Of a stretch of DNA of 64,000 nucleotides, positions 1 to 8,794 are shown in pieces. The notes below the pieces were generated by a model, which worked only from the letters and a program-made list of their open reading frames with translations, did not search any database and was not told where the DNA came from. The stretch is taken from contig NZ_SMAI01000001.1 of NCBI RefSeq assembly GCF_004346185.1, positions 496,001-560,000 of the forward strand, given 5' to 3'. Position 1 is the first letter of the stretch, and each line of letters starts with the position of its first letter. A program made the translations under genes and the position numbers. The stretch is from Aquabacter spiritensis. GTDB taxonomy: Bacteria; Pseudomonadota; Alphaproteobacteria; Rhizobiales; Xanthobacteraceae.

Positions 1-2
1 CG

Positions 3-464
3 AACGAGGCGCAGGACCGCGCGCCCCAGACCATTCAGTACGTCACCGTCCGCATCGGCGGGCAATTGTTCGGCGTCCCGATCGAGATCGTCCACGAGGT
101 CTTCACCCCGGACCGCATCACCCGCGTGCCGCTGGCACCGAGCGAGATCGAAGGCGTCCTGAACCTGCGCGGTCGCATCGTCACCATGGTGAACATGCGA
201 CGCCTGCTCGGGCTCTCCGGCGCGGCCGACGCGGTGACGGCGGTCGGCATCGAGCGGTCGGGAGAGGCGTTCGGCCTCATCATCGACGAGGTGGGCGAGG
301 TTCTGGTGCTCGAAACCGGGCACCGCGAGCCGAACCCGTCCAACCTCGACCCGCGCTGGACCGAACTCGTGACCGGCGTGCACCGCCTGACCGACGAGCT
401 GATGCTGGTTTTGGACGTCGAACGCGCTCTCGGGCGCCTCGCCACACGTCGCATCGCCGCCTGA
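3..464 (+). CDS. cheW: CheW-like chemotaxis coupling protein (5' end outside window)
   Basis: This is a scaffold that links methyl-accepting receptors to the CheA kinase at the inner face of the membrane. The frame is open to the left window edge, so the true start is not visible; 153 codons are seen. The CheW fold is recognisable from QYVTVRIGGQLFGVP near the left edge, the NLRGRIVTMVNMRRLLGL stretch in the middle and the C-terminal LMLVLDVERALGRL. CheW proteins are usually about 150-170 residues, so little should be missing. It heads a run of chemotaxis genes in one direction (CheY-like, cheB, cheR), supporting a chemotaxis operon whose cheA and receptor genes lie to the left. A TTG at 66 could be taken as a start but would cut into the conserved first strands. 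Confidence 0.93.
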   Translation, partial: NEAQDRAPQTIQYVTVRIGGQLFGVPIEIVHEVFTPDRITRVPLAPSEIEGVLNLRGRIVTMVNMRRLLGLSGAADAVTAVGIERSGEAFGLIIDEVGEVLVLETGHREPNPSNLDPRWTELVTGVHRLTDELMLVLDVERALGRLATRRIAA

Positions 465-479
465 GCGCAGGGAGGGAGA

Positions 480-506
480 GCCGGCGGGTCGATGGACCCG
501 GCCGGC
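480..506 (+). other. Intergenic hairpin between cheW and the CheY-like gene
   Basis: The arms GCCGGC-GGGTC (480-490) and GACCC-G-GCCGGC (495-506) pair with a GATG loop and one bulged G at 500. No U-run follows, so it is unlikely to be a full terminator. It could set relative expression or mRNA stability inside the chemotaxis operon. Function is inferred; only the base pairing is seen. Confidence 0.4.
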
Positions 507-534
507 GGCCGCCCCCGGAACCGGAGTGATTTTG

Positions 535-915
535 ATGAAGACCTGCCTGATTGTTGACGATTCCCGCGTCGTGCGCATGGTCGCCCGGCGCTTCTTTGAA
601 GGGTGGGGGTTCGACACCCGCGAGGCGGCCGACGGCGCCGAAGCGCTCGATGCCTGCGCGATCGCCATGCCGGACGTGATCCTGCTCGACTGGAACATGC
701 CGCGCATGACCGGCATCGAAGTGCTGCGCCAATTGCGCAGCTGGCCGCGCGGCACGACACCCAAGGTGATCTTCTGCACCACGCAGACCGATCCGGCCCA
801 TATCGCCGCAGCGATCAAAGCCGGAGCGGACGAATACATCATGAAGCCGTTCGACGCCGAGATCTTGGAGCGCAAGCTTGTCGAGGTGGGTCTGATCGCG
901 ACGGTGGACGCATGA
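535..915 (+). CDS. cheY: CheY-like single-domain response regulator
   Basis: A stand-alone receiver domain of 126 residues. In chemotaxis it would take phosphate from CheA and act on the flagellar switch or as a phosphate sink. Visible landmarks are the acidic pair in LIVDDSRVVR, the phospho-acceptor aspartate in VILLDWNMP, the threonine in IFCTTQTD and the lysine in YIMKPFD. There is no output domain. The ATG at 535 is preferred over the GTG at 526 because GGAG (523-526) sits eight bases before 535 and would overlap the GTG. The stop overlaps the cheB start by four bases, which suggests translational coupling. The receiver family is certain; whether it is the motor-binding CheY or a second CheY is not decidable here. 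Confidence 0.9.
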   Translation: MKTCLIVDDSRVVRMVARRFFEGWGFDTREAADGAEALDACAIAMPDVILLDWNMPRMTGIEVLRQLRSWPRGTTPKVIFCTTQTDPAHIAAAIKAGADEYIMKPFDAEILERKLVEVGLIATVDA

Positions 916-2087
916 ACCGCGCCCCTCTCCCCTCCGATCCGCCGGAGGCTGCGCCACCGATCCGGGTGATGGTGGTTGACGATTCGGTGATGGTCCGCGG
1001 CCTCGTCGTGCGATGGCTCACCGATGCGGGCAGCGACCTGCAGGTGGTCGCGTCCCACGCCAACGGCCGCCTCGCGACCGACGACGTCCAGAAGACGCAG
1101 CCCGACGTCGTCGTGCTCGATCTTGAAATGCCCGGCATGGACGGCCTCACCGCTCTGCCTTTGTTCCTGGAGCGGCGGCCCGGCGTCGCGGTCCTCGTCG
1201 CCTCCGCGCTGACGCGGCGGGGCGCCGAGGTAAGCCTGAAAGCGCTCACCCTGGGCGCCGCGGATTATCTGCCGAAGCCCGATGCGTCGCAGGGGCCGGC
1301 CGCCGCCGAAGCCTTCAAGCGCGAGCTTGTCACCAAGGTGCGCAGCCTCGGCGCACGCCGCCGCAATCGCGGCAGCATGCCTCGACCGCCAATCGGACAG
1401 GTGGCCCCGGCGCCGGTCGCGGAGCGCGCGGTGGCGGCACAGCCGGCCCCGGCGATCCGCAAGGTCCGCCCGGACGAGAAGCTGCGCCCCTATTCCATGA
1501 CGCCGCCCACCATCCTCGCCATCGGGTCCTCGACCGGAGGGCCTCAGGCGCTGACCCGGGTGTTCACAGATATCGGTCCGGCGATCGGCAACGTCCCGGT
1601 GGTGATCGTCCAGCACATGCCGGCGACCTTCACGGCGATCCTCGCCGAGCACATGGCGCGCGCCTCGGGGCGTCCGGCCCGCGAGGGGACCGATGGCGAA
1701 CCGCTGCTTCCGGGCCACATCTACGTTGCGCCGGGCGGCTTCCACATGCTGGTCGCCCGATCCGGCAAGGAGGTCGTGCTCCGCATCAATGACGGCCCCC
1801 CGGAGAACTTCTGCAAGCCGGCCGTGGACCCGCTGTTCCGCAGCGTCTCGGAGGTGTTCGGCGCGGGAACCCTCGCCGCCGTCCTGACCGGCATGGGCTC
1901 GGACGGGGCCATAGGCGCCCGTCTCATCAGCGCGGCCGGCGGCAGCGTGATCGCACAGGACGAAGAGTCCAGCGTGGTCTGGGGCATGCCCGGCGCCGTG
2001 GTGGCTGCCGGGGCCTGCGCCGACATCCTGCCGATCGGCGATATCGGCAGAAAGATCACTCGCATATTGACGGGAGGACGGGCGTGA
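912..2087 (+). CDS. cheB: Chemotaxis protein-glutamate methylesterase/glutamine deamidase CheB
   Basis: CheB removes methyl groups from glutamates of chemoreceptors and deamidates glutamines, giving adaptation together with CheR. The 391-residue protein has an N-terminal receiver (about 18-135) with acidic residues in VVDDSVMVRG and the phospho-acceptor Asp70 in VVVLDLEMPGMDG. A Pro/Ala-rich linker (about 150-195) follows, then the esterase domain. The catalytic serine lies in IGSSTGGPQ (Ser207), the histidine in VQHMP (His235) and the aspartate in GMGSDGA (Asp331). The ATG at 912 overlaps the upstream stop (ATGA), and the stop overlaps the GTG start of cheR. Length and architecture are normal for the family. 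Confidence 0.97.
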   Translation: MNRAPLPSDPPEAAPPIRVMVVDDSVMVRGLVVRWLTDAGSDLQVVASHANGRLATDDVQKTQPDVVVLDLEMPGMDGLTALPLFLERRPGVAVLVASALTRRGAEVSLKALTLGAADYLPKPDASQGPAAAEAFKRELVTKVRSLGARRRNRGSMPRPPIGQVAPAPVAERAVAAQPAPAIRKVRPDEKLRPYSMTPPTILAIGSSTGGPQALTRVFTDIGPAIGNVPVVIVQHMPATFTAILAEHMARASGRPAREGTDGEPLLPGHIYVAPGGFHMLVARSGKEVVLRINDGPPENFCKPAVDPLFRSVSEVFGAGTLAAVLTGMGSDGAIGARLISAAGGSVIAQDEESSVVWGMPGAVVAAGACADILPIGDIGRKITRILTGGRA

Positions 2088-2917
2088 TCGCGGCGAACGA
2101 CTACGATTTTCTGCGCACTTATCTGAAGTCGCGCTCCGGCCTCGTCCTCTCGGACGACAAGCAATATCTGCTGGAAAGCCGGCTCGAGCCGGTGATGCGA
2201 CGCTTCGGCATCGAAGATTTCAGCCGCCTCGCCCGCGCCTTGCGCGAGACGGGAACGCCCGGCCTCGCCAATGCCGTGGTCGAGGCGATGACCACCAACG
2301 AATCGCTGTTCTTCCGGGACCGCAAGCCGTTCGACTTGTTGACCTCGCACATCCTCCCGGCCCTGGTGCGTAACCGCCGGGTGCCGACCCCGATCCGCAT
2401 CTGGTGCGCCGCAGCCTCGACCGGCCAGGAGCCGTATTCGATCGCCATGACCCTGCGCGAGAACCCGCATCTTCTGGCCGGACGGACCGTTGAGATCATC
2501 GGCACGGATCTCTCCGCCGAAGTCCTGGAACGCGCACAGGCGGGGATCTACAATCAGTTCGAGGTTCAGCGCGGGCTGCCGATCCAGATGCTGCTGAAAT
2601 ATTTCACCAAATCCGGCGAAAACTGGCAGATCGCGCCAGAGCTTCGCACCATGGTGAAGTTCCGCAAGCTGAATTTGCTCGAACCGTTTGGAATGCTCGG
2701 CACATTCGACATCGTCTTCTGCCGCAACGTGCTGATCTATTTCGATCTGCCGACCAAGGAGGCGGTCCTGGGGCGGATCGCGAAGAGCATGGCGAGCGAC
2801 GGATATCTGCTCCTCGGCGGAGCGGAGACCGTCATGGGCATCACCGACGCGTTCGCGGCGGGTACCCATCCCGGCTTTTACGTCCCGAGGGTGGCGCGGG
2901 TCGAGGCTCTGGCCTGA
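2084..2917 (+). CDS. cheR: Chemotaxis protein-glutamate O-methyltransferase CheR
   Basis: CheR uses S-adenosylmethionine to methylate receptor glutamates and is the adaptation partner of CheB. The 277-residue protein shows the CheR all-alpha N-terminal domain (about 1-75, with LESRLEPVMRRFG) and a Rossmann methyltransferase domain. The latter carries IRIWCAAASTGQEPYSIAM for SAM binding and FDIVFCRNVLIYFD. The GTG start at 2084 overlaps the cheB stop by four bases and has GGGAGG about ten bases upstream. The gene ends 16 bp from the stop of the convergent response-regulator gene, so the chemotaxis operon ends here. Confidence 0.97.
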   Translation: MIAANDYDFLRTYLKSRSGLVLSDDKQYLLESRLEPVMRRFGIEDFSRLARALRETGTPGLANAVVEAMTTNESLFFRDRKPFDLLTSHILPALVRNRRVPTPIRIWCAAASTGQEPYSIAMTLRENPHLLAGRTVEIIGTDLSAEVLERAQAGIYNQFEVQRGLPIQMLLKYFTKSGENWQIAPELRTMVKFRKLNLLEPFGMLGTFDIVFCRNVLIYFDLPTKEAVLGRIAKSMASDGYLLLGGAETVMGITDAFAAGTHPGFYVPRVARVEALA

Positions 2918-2933
2918 TCGGCGCGGCCAGATC

Positions 2934-4505
2934 TCACGCTTCGCGGGTGCGGGGCGCGGCGAGCCGTTTCAATTGCAGCTCCTGCGCCCGTCGCTCGATA
3001 AACTGGCCAACCTGCCCGCCGATCGTGGCGAAGAGGTCGATCAAGTCCGGGGCCGGCGTCCGAAGGCTGGGTCCGAAGAAGCCGATTATGCCGACGACAC
3101 GACCTCCGACGAGCGCCGGAAGGGCCAAGGCGGCCTGGAGGCCGGCGCCCGCCGCCGTCAATCCGCGCAGGAAGCCGGGATCCGCGCGGACATCGGGGAT
3201 CCAGACGGGCGCGCTGCGGTCCCATGCGCGGCCCGGCATGCCGACGCCCCGCAGGAAGGCGGCGGCGCGCGTCGCCGAGAGGAAAGCTCCGGCGGTCTCG
3301 GACGCCGGGTGCCAAAGCCCCACAAGGCGCAGTGGCGCGTCATCCGCCACCACCTCCCACAGCTCGCCGCAGGTAAAGCCCGCTTTCTGGCAGATCACCT
3401 TCAGCACATCCGGCGCCGCATCTTCGATATGCGAGGTCGCTGCCAGGACGTGGGCGATGGCATATTGTAGTTCGGCACGCCACTGGCTTTCGCTGCGTCG
3501 CGCGATCTCCTCCTCGAGCCGCCGGGTGCGCTCGGACACTTCGCTGAGCAGACAATCATTCTCGAAGGTCCGGGCGAGATAGGCGGCGAAGATGCCGAGC
3601 AGCCGCTCGTCCTCCTCCGAAAACGCCTCGCCCCCGACCTTGCTGGTGGCACACACCCAGCCGAGCTGCCGGGTCGGCGAGCGGACCGGCACCACAAGCA
3701 TCCCGCCCACCGGCGGATAGGCCCAAGGCAACCCCATCTGGTCGGCGTCCGCCACCGGTCCTGCGCGGCGCATCGGACCTGTCGCCGAAAGCGGTGCAGG
3801 CTGTGGCGCGCTGCTCATCAAGCCGGCCTCGACAGCCTGTGCGGCCTCGTCGGAGAGTCCGCTCACGGCGATGTGGCAGCCGGGATCCGCGCCGTGCGAC
3901 CAGAGCGCGACGATGGCGTGCCGCGCGGCCACCAGATCCCGCGTCCACCGGCAGAAGGTCTGGACCAGGGAGTCGGGCTCGCGCTCCGCGGCGATCTGGA
4001 GGCTCATCTCGATCAACGCCATCAACCGGCTCGACATGCGCTCCAGTTCGCCGGTGGTTTCGGCTAGCTTGTCGGAAACCACCCGCATCTGTTGCTCATC
4101 GAGCGCGGCTGGGCTCATCTCCTCCACCTTCAAGGCCCCTTCGGCGAGCACGGACTCGACCGTGCTCAGCATCTTCTCCGGCTCGGCGGGCTTGGTCAGA
4201 ACATGGCGCACCCCGCAGGAGCGGGCGAGGCTCATGGCTTCGGGCGCGTTGAAATGCGCGGTGTAGAAGATGACGGGAACCCGCGCGAGACCGGGCTCAC
4301 GGCGCAGGTTGCGCACCAATTCGTAGCCGTCGCCGGAGGGCATGAGGATGTCGGAGATGATCAAATCCGGCGGCACCTCGCGCGCGGCTTCAAGCGCGGC
4401 GCTGCCGTCGGCGGCTTCGGTCAGACGATGCCCGCCATGCTTCAACAGCGAGACGAGAACCTCGCGGTTCACCGCGTGATCGTCCACGATCAATATTGTC
4501 GCCAC
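2934..4505 (-). CDS. Response regulator with receiver and two GAF-like domains
   Basis: A 523-residue protein beginning with a receiver domain (about 1-120: ILIVDDHAVNRE, phospho-acceptor region LIISDILMPSGDG, conserved lysine in VLTKPAEPEK). A helical linker (about 130-190) follows, then two segments that read like GAF sensory domains (about 185-320 and 350-510, the latter with GMPGRAWDRSAPVWIPDV). No kinase, cyclase, phosphodiesterase or DNA-binding output is visible. The GTG at 4505 is chosen because the receiver starts right after it and GGAG (4513-4516 on the complement) is well spaced; the frame open further upstream looks non-coding. It is convergent with the chemotaxis operon. It could serve as an adaptor or phosphate sink that also senses a small ligand. 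Confidence 0.8.
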   Translation of the reverse strand: MATILIVDDHAVNREVLVSLLKHGGHRLTEAADGSAALEAAREVPPDLIISDILMPSGDGYELVRNLRREPGLARVPVIFYTAHFNAPEAMSLARSCGVRHVLTKPAEPEKMLSTVESVLAEGALKVEEMSPAALDEQQMRVVSDKLAETTGELERMSSRLMALIEMSLQIAAEREPDSLVQTFCRWTRDLVAARHAIVALWSHGADPGCHIAVSGLSDEAAQAVEAGLMSSAPQPAPLSATGPMRRAGPVADADQMGLPWAYPPVGGMLVVPVRSPTRQLGWVCATSKVGGEAFSEEDERLLGIFAAYLARTFENDCLLSEVSERTRRLEEEIARRSESQWRAELQYAIAHVLAATSHIEDAAPDVLKVICQKAGFTCGELWEVVADDAPLRLVGLWHPASETAGAFLSATRAAAFLRGVGMPGRAWDRSAPVWIPDVRADPGFLRGLTAAGAGLQAALALPALVGGRVVGIIGFFGPSLRTPAPDLIDLFATIGGQVGQFIERRAQELQLKRLAAPRTREA

Positions 4506-4695
4506 AACCCTGCTCCGCTGAGGACGCCAGCTCGGCCACCCGACCTGGCCTCCGGGTCCTGCCCCTCTCTGATGCGGCGCCCGATCGCATCGCGCGCGGA
4601 TGCTGCGTCCCCGGGCGGGGACAATGGGTGCGCGGATCCTAGTCAAACCGGACGCAATCGCAAGCGGTTGGATCCGGAGGCCGTTGCCGGCTCCG

Positions 4696-6324
4696 TCAGC
4701 GGGGATTGTCCTCCAAGATCATCCCGGCGCCCTTCTCCCCGATCATCACGGAAGGGGAATTGGTATTGCCGGAGGTGATGGCCGGCATGATCGACGCATC
4801 CGCGACGCGCAGGCCAGCAATGCCGATCACCCGCAACCGCGCGTCGACCACCGCGAGCGGATCGTCCGGACGTCCCATGCGGGCCGTGCCGACCGGATGG
4901 AAGATGGTGGTGCCGATCTCGCCGGCGGCCAGTGCCAACGCACGCTCGTCGTCGTTCGGCACCGCCGGCCCCGGCAGCATCTCCTGAGGGGCATAGGGCG
5001 CGAGCGCCGGGCGCGACACGATCCGCCGCGCAGTGCGGATCGCAGCCGCGGCGACCCGGCGGTCCTCCTCGTCCGACAGATAGTTCGGACTGATGCGCGG
5101 GGCGGCGGCGGGATCCGCACTTCGGAGACGGAGCGTCCCACGCGAAGCCGGGCGCAGATTGCACACGCTCATGGTGAAGGCGGGAAAGCGGTGCAGCGGG
5201 TCGCCGAACTTGTCGAGCGAGAGCGGCTGGACGTGGAATTGCAGGTCGGCACGATCCCGGTCGGGCCCGGAGCGGGTGAAGATTCCGAGCTGCGACGGCG
5301 CCATGGTCAAGGGCCCCTTGCGGAAGAAGGCGTATTCGAGCCCCATGCCGGCGCGACCGAGGAGCGAATGGTACCGTTCGTTCAAGGTGCCGATGCCGCT
5401 GACCTTGTAGATCATCCGCAATTGGAGATGGTCCTGGAGATTGGCCCCGACGCCCGGACGGTCGAGCGCGACATCGATTCCCATCTCGGCGAGGTGCGCG
5501 CCCGGCCCGATCCCCGACAGCATCAAAAGCTGGGGCGAGCCGATCGAACCGGCCGACAGAACCACTTCCCGGCGCGCCGTGAGGGTGCGCGGCCCGCTCG
5601 CAGTGCGCAGCGCGACGCCGACCGCGCGCCGATCCTTCAGGACCACCTTTTCGACGTGCCCGGCGGTAATCAGATCGAGATTGCGCCGGTGCAGCACCGG
5701 CTTGAGGAAACCGCGCGCGGCGCTCCAGCGCAGGCCGCGCTTCTGGTTCACGTGGAAATAGCAACTGCCTTCATTGTCGCCGGTGTTGAAATCGTCGATC
5801 GCCGGGATGCCATCCTCCGCCGCGGCACGCCGCACCGCGTCGAGCAGCGGCCAGGTCACGCGGGGAAACTCGACATGCCATTCGCCGCCCCGCTTGTGAA
5901 AGGCGTTTGGGCCGAGGAAATGGTCCTCGTGCTTCATGAACACGGGCAGGACGTCGTCCCAGGACCAGCCTTCGAGACCAAGCTGGCGCCAATGGTCGTA
6001 ATCGGCCGCCTGCCCGCGCATATAGATCATGGCATTGATCGCCGAGGAGCCGCCAATCGCCTTGCCACGCGGATAGGACAGGCTGCGGCCGTTGAGGCCG
6101 GGCTCCGGCTCGGTCTTGAAGCACCAATCGGCGCGGGGATTGCCGATGGCGAACAGATAGCCCACCGGGATGTGAAACCAGATCCAGTCGTCCTTGCCGC
6201 CCGCTTCGACCAAAGCGACGCGAACGCTCGGATCGGCCGAGAGCCGATTGGCGAGGACGCAGCCGGCGGATCCCGCCCCGACCACGATATAGTCGTAGGC
6301 GTCCTGCGACGCGGCATCTGACAT
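4696..6324 (-). CDS. GMC-family FAD-dependent oxidoreductase (choline/alcohol dehydrogenase-like)
   Basis: This enzyme oxidises an alcohol substrate using FAD. The 542-residue protein has the N-terminal dinucleotide-binding motif YIVVGAGSAGCVLANRLS (about 12-29), the GMC signature region YPRGKAIGGSSAINAMIYMRG (about 84-104), a second signature around LSAGSIGSPQLLMLSGIGP, and the C-terminal catalytic region with HPVGTARMG and the ITSGNTNSPSVMIGEK tail. Relatives include choline dehydrogenase BetA, but no betaine genes are nearby, so the substrate is open. It lies 102 bp downstream of the GntR regulator on the same strand and may be co-transcribed with it, linking it to the malonate locus only by position. 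Confidence 0.88.
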   Translation of the reverse strand: MSDAASQDAYDYIVVGAGSAGCVLANRLSADPSVRVALVEAGGKDDWIWFHIPVGYLFAIGNPRADWCFKTEPEPGLNGRSLSYPRGKAIGGSSAINAMIYMRGQAADYDHWRQLGLEGWSWDDVLPVFMKHEDHFLGPNAFHKRGGEWHVEFPRVTWPLLDAVRRAAAEDGIPAIDDFNTGDNEGSCYFHVNQKRGLRWSAARGFLKPVLHRRNLDLITAGHVEKVVLKDRRAVGVALRTASGPRTLTARREVVLSAGSIGSPQLLMLSGIGPGAHLAEMGIDVALDRPGVGANLQDHLQLRMIYKVSGIGTLNERYHSLLGRAGMGLEYAFFRKGPLTMAPSQLGIFTRSGPDRDRADLQFHVQPLSLDKFGDPLHRFPAFTMSVCNLRPASRGTLRLRSADPAAAPRISPNYLSDEEDRRVAAAAIRTARRIVSRPALAPYAPQEMLPGPAVPNDDERALALAAGEIGTTIFHPVGTARMGRPDDPLAVVDARLRVIGIAGLRVADASIMPAITSGNTNSPSVMIGEKGAGMILEDNPR

Positions 6325-6426
6325 TCTGGCGTTCCTCCCTCGTCCCCGGCGCGACTTTGGCCGTCCGGCGCGGCGGCATCAAGGGGCGCCGCTCGGCCGG
6401 CCCAAAGCCGAGGCCGGCGGCGCGGG

Positions 6427-7101
6427 TCACCCCGCCTCGGCGTCGGCGTCCGTCTCGGCCTGCAATGCGCCGAGGAGCGACATGAAGCGCTCGCCCTGGA
6501 CCAGGACATGAGCGCGCAAATGCTCCGCCGCCGCCGCGCCGTCCCCGGCCAGAAGAGCGGCCAGGATCGCCTCGTGCTCGGCGAAGGAGGCCTCCATGCG
6601 GCGCGGGACGCGGAGCTGGAGACGTCGATAGGGCTGGAGACGCACCTGCAGCCGGCGCGCCTCTTCAGCCAGAACCCGGTTCGCGGTGGCGGCGTAGATC
6701 GCCTGATGGAACACTGCATTGGCGGGGTAATAGCGGGCGGCGTCCGCGTCCGCGACCGCCGCGGCACAGGCGGCGTGTGCCGCGGCAAGCGCCGCGCGGT
6801 CCTCCGGAGTCGCCCGGCGCGCCGCGAGCCGGCCGCACGCAGCCTCGATCTCGGCCATCAGCTCGAAGGATTCGATCAGAGCGCGCGGCCCCAGAAGCAC
6901 GACAAAGGCCCCGCGGCGTGGCCGGATCTCGACCAGGCCGGAGGCGGCGAGCTGGATCAGCGCCTCGCGGATCGGCGTCCGCGAGACCTCGAAACGCGCC
7001 GCGAGGCTCACCTCGTCGAGCCGCTGCCCGGGCCGCAAATGGCCCGCTACGATGTCCTCTTCGAGCGCCTCCCGGAGGCGCGGCGTCGATTCTCCGCGCA
7101 T
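6427..7101 (-). CDS. GntR/FCD-family transcriptional regulator, probable malonate operon regulator
   Basis: A 224-residue regulator with an N-terminal winged helix-turn-helix (about 10-70; RPGQRLDEVSLAARFEVSRTPIREAL is the GntR hallmark region) and a C-terminal all-helical FCD ligand domain (about 80-215) with the usual metal/ligand histidines in NAVFHQAIY and FAEHEAIL. The ATG at 7101 is preferred to an upstream in-frame ATG at 7161: a GGGAG Shine-Dalgarno lies about seven bases ahead, the GntR fold begins directly after, and the earlier start would fall inside the proposed operator. It is divergent from matA-matB-dctPQM. In rhizobia MatR of this family controls malonate genes, so the same role is inferred. 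Confidence 0.87.
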   Translation of the reverse strand: MRGESTPRLREALEEDIVAGHLRPGQRLDEVSLAARFEVSRTPIREALIQLAASGLVEIRPRRGAFVVLLGPRALIESFELMAEIEAACGRLAARRATPEDRAALAAAHAACAAAVADADAARYYPANAVFHQAIYAATANRVLAEEARRLQVRLQPYRRLQLRVPRRMEASFAEHEAILAALLAGDGAAAAEHLRAHVLVQGERFMSLLGALQAETDADAEAG

Positions 7102-7423
7102 GGATCTCTCCCTTTCGGGCAGCCTAGCACGAATAAAAATGCGCGAGGGGAGATCTTGCATACATGATCTTGACTTTCACGGCCTTCCGCCGCTTGATTG
7201 ACGCCATGAAGATGCGCCCTTCGCCTATTCCCGGGTCTGTCAGCCATTGTCCGGCGCGCCCGCATCCGATCGGGCGCCCCCGGCTTCGGGCTTGCTGCGG
7301 CGCGAACATGGCGGTTCAGCCTTCAACACTCTTTTCTTCGCTGCCGCGCCGCAGCATTGTCCTACGCGATCGGATCGGACCTTCCTCGCCGGACGGGCGC
7401 AGGACCCTTACGGAGCGGCGGGC
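7102..7423. promoter_or_regulatory. Divergent control region between the GntR gene and matA
   Basis: A 322-bp gene-free stretch that must hold promoters for both sides. Besides the palindrome at 7151-7170, a weak rightward candidate is TTGACT (7170-7175), 17 bases, CTTGAT (7193-7198); it abuts the palindrome. GGAG at 7412-7415 is the ribosome site for matA. The part from about 7200 to 7400 shows nothing else that I recognise. Confidence 0.4.
7151..7170. promoter_or_regulatory. Probable operator for the divergent GntR/FCD regulator
   Basis: AGATCTTGCATACATGATCT is an imperfect palindrome: the halves AGATCTTGCA and AGATCATGTA (complement of the right half) agree at 8 of 10 positions. The core TTGCATACAT resembles the TNGTATACNA-type sites bound by FCD-class GntR proteins. 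It lies between the regulator and matA, at a place where binding could block both promoters. Binding itself is inferred. Confidence 0.55.
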
Positions 7424-8794
7424 ATGACTTCCAATTCCAGCTTCTTCGGCGATCTCCTCGGGACCATTGCCGAACGCGGGCGGGCGCTGCTCGACCGCGG
7501 CAGCCGCATCAATGGCGCGACCAAGGCCGCGACGCTGGCGGACCGGTGCGAGGACTTGCTGTCGGGCCGCGGCGAAGCCTCCGGCGTGGCGCTCGCAACC
7601 GACATTCTCGGCCGCTACGCACGGATGAAGACCGGCGAGCGCATCGCCTTTTTCGAGCTTCTGCACGAATCGTTCGGCCCCGATCTGGCGCGTCTGGAGC
7701 GGGCGATCGCGGCGTATGCCGCCGAGCCCACGGATGCCGCCGTGACCGAACTTCACGCCGCAAGCGAGCCACGCCGGCAGGAATTGTTCCGGCGCTTCAA
7801 CCTCGCCGCGGGCGCCACGCTGAGCCTCGTGCGCATGCGCGAGGATCTCATGGACGCGATGGGGCGCCGCCGCGATCTGGCCCCAGTAGACCGCGATTTC
7901 GGCCACCTCTTCTCGTCCTGGTTCAATCGCGGCTTCCTGGTTCTGCGCCGCATCGACTGGTCGACCCCAGCCAATGTTCTCGAGAAGATCATCCGCTACG
8001 AGGCGGTGCACGAGATCAAGGATTGGAACGACCTGCGGGCCCGGGTCGATTCCCCCGACCGGCGCTGCTACGCCTTCTTCCATCCGGCGCTGGTGGACGA
8101 GCCGCTGATCTTCGTCGAGGTGGCGCTGGTGAAGGAGCCGTCGAGCGCCATCGCGCCGATCCTCGACCAATCGCGCACCCTGATCGATCCCGGCACCGCC
8201 ACGACCGCCGTGTTCTATTCGATCTCCAATTGCCAGCGTGGCCTCGCCGGCGTGTCGTTCGGCCATTTCCTGATCAAGCAGGTGGTCGAGGAGATTTCGC
8301 GGGAGATTCCTTCGCTCTCGACCTTTGTCACGCTCTCGCCGGTTCCGACTTTCCGGGCCTGGCTGGACGCCGAGCGCGCGAACGAGTCCTCGGCGCTCCT
8401 CAACACGGCCGATCGCGAACGCCTGAATCTGCTCGACAGCCCGGACTGGGCCGAGCGGGTGGAGGCGCGCACGGAGCTGACGCCGCTGATCTGCGCCCTG
8501 GCGGCGCATTTCTTCCTGGTCGCGAAATCGGCGAAGGGCCGCCCGCTCGACCCGGTCGCCCGCTTCCATCTCGGCAACGGGGCGCGGCTCGAACGCATCA
8601 ATGCGATGGGCGACCTCTCGCCCAAGGGCCTCGCCCAGGCGGCCGGCCTGATGGTGAATTACCGCTACGTCCTTTCCGACATCGAAAAGAACCACGAGGC
8701 CTTCGCCGGCAAGGGTGAAATCGTCGCGAGCCCGGCCGTGCGCAAACTGCTGCGCAGCGAACCGGCATCGCGCGCACTGGTATCGACACAATGA
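7424..8794 (+). CDS. matA: Malonyl-CoA decarboxylase
   Basis: This enzyme converts malonyl-CoA to acetyl-CoA and CO2, the committing step of malonate catabolism. The 456-residue cytoplasmic protein matches the MCD family: a helical N-terminal half with RRQELFRRFNLAAGAT and LLVLR-type segments, and a GNAT-like C-terminal half with FYSISNCQRGLAGVSFGHFLIKQV, TLSPVPTFRAWL and the conserved histidine in ARFHLGNGARLERIN. ATG 7424 has GGAG nine bases upstream, and the family-like sequence begins there; the open frame to the left is GC-rich non-coding. The last four bases overlap the start of matB, indicating coupled translation of consecutive enzymes. Confidence 0.95.
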   Translation: MTSNSSFFGDLLGTIAERGRALLDRGSRINGATKAATLADRCEDLLSGRGEASGVALATDILGRYARMKTGERIAFFELLHESFGPDLARLERAIAAYAAEPTDAAVTELHAASEPRRQELFRRFNLAAGATLSLVRMREDLMDAMGRRRDLAPVDRDFGHLFSSWFNRGFLVLRRIDWSTPANVLEKIIRYEAVHEIKDWNDLRARVDSPDRRCYAFFHPALVDEPLIFVEVALVKEPSSAIAPILDQSRTLIDPGTATTAVFYSISNCQRGLAGVSFGHFLIKQVVEEISREIPSLSTFVTLSPVPTFRAWLDAERANESSALLNTADRERLNLLDSPDWAERVEARTELTPLICALAAHFFLVAKSAKGRPLDPVARFHLGNGARLERINAMGDLSPKGLAQAAGLMVNYRYVLSDIEKNHEAFAGKGEIVASPAVRKLLRSEPASRALVSTQ

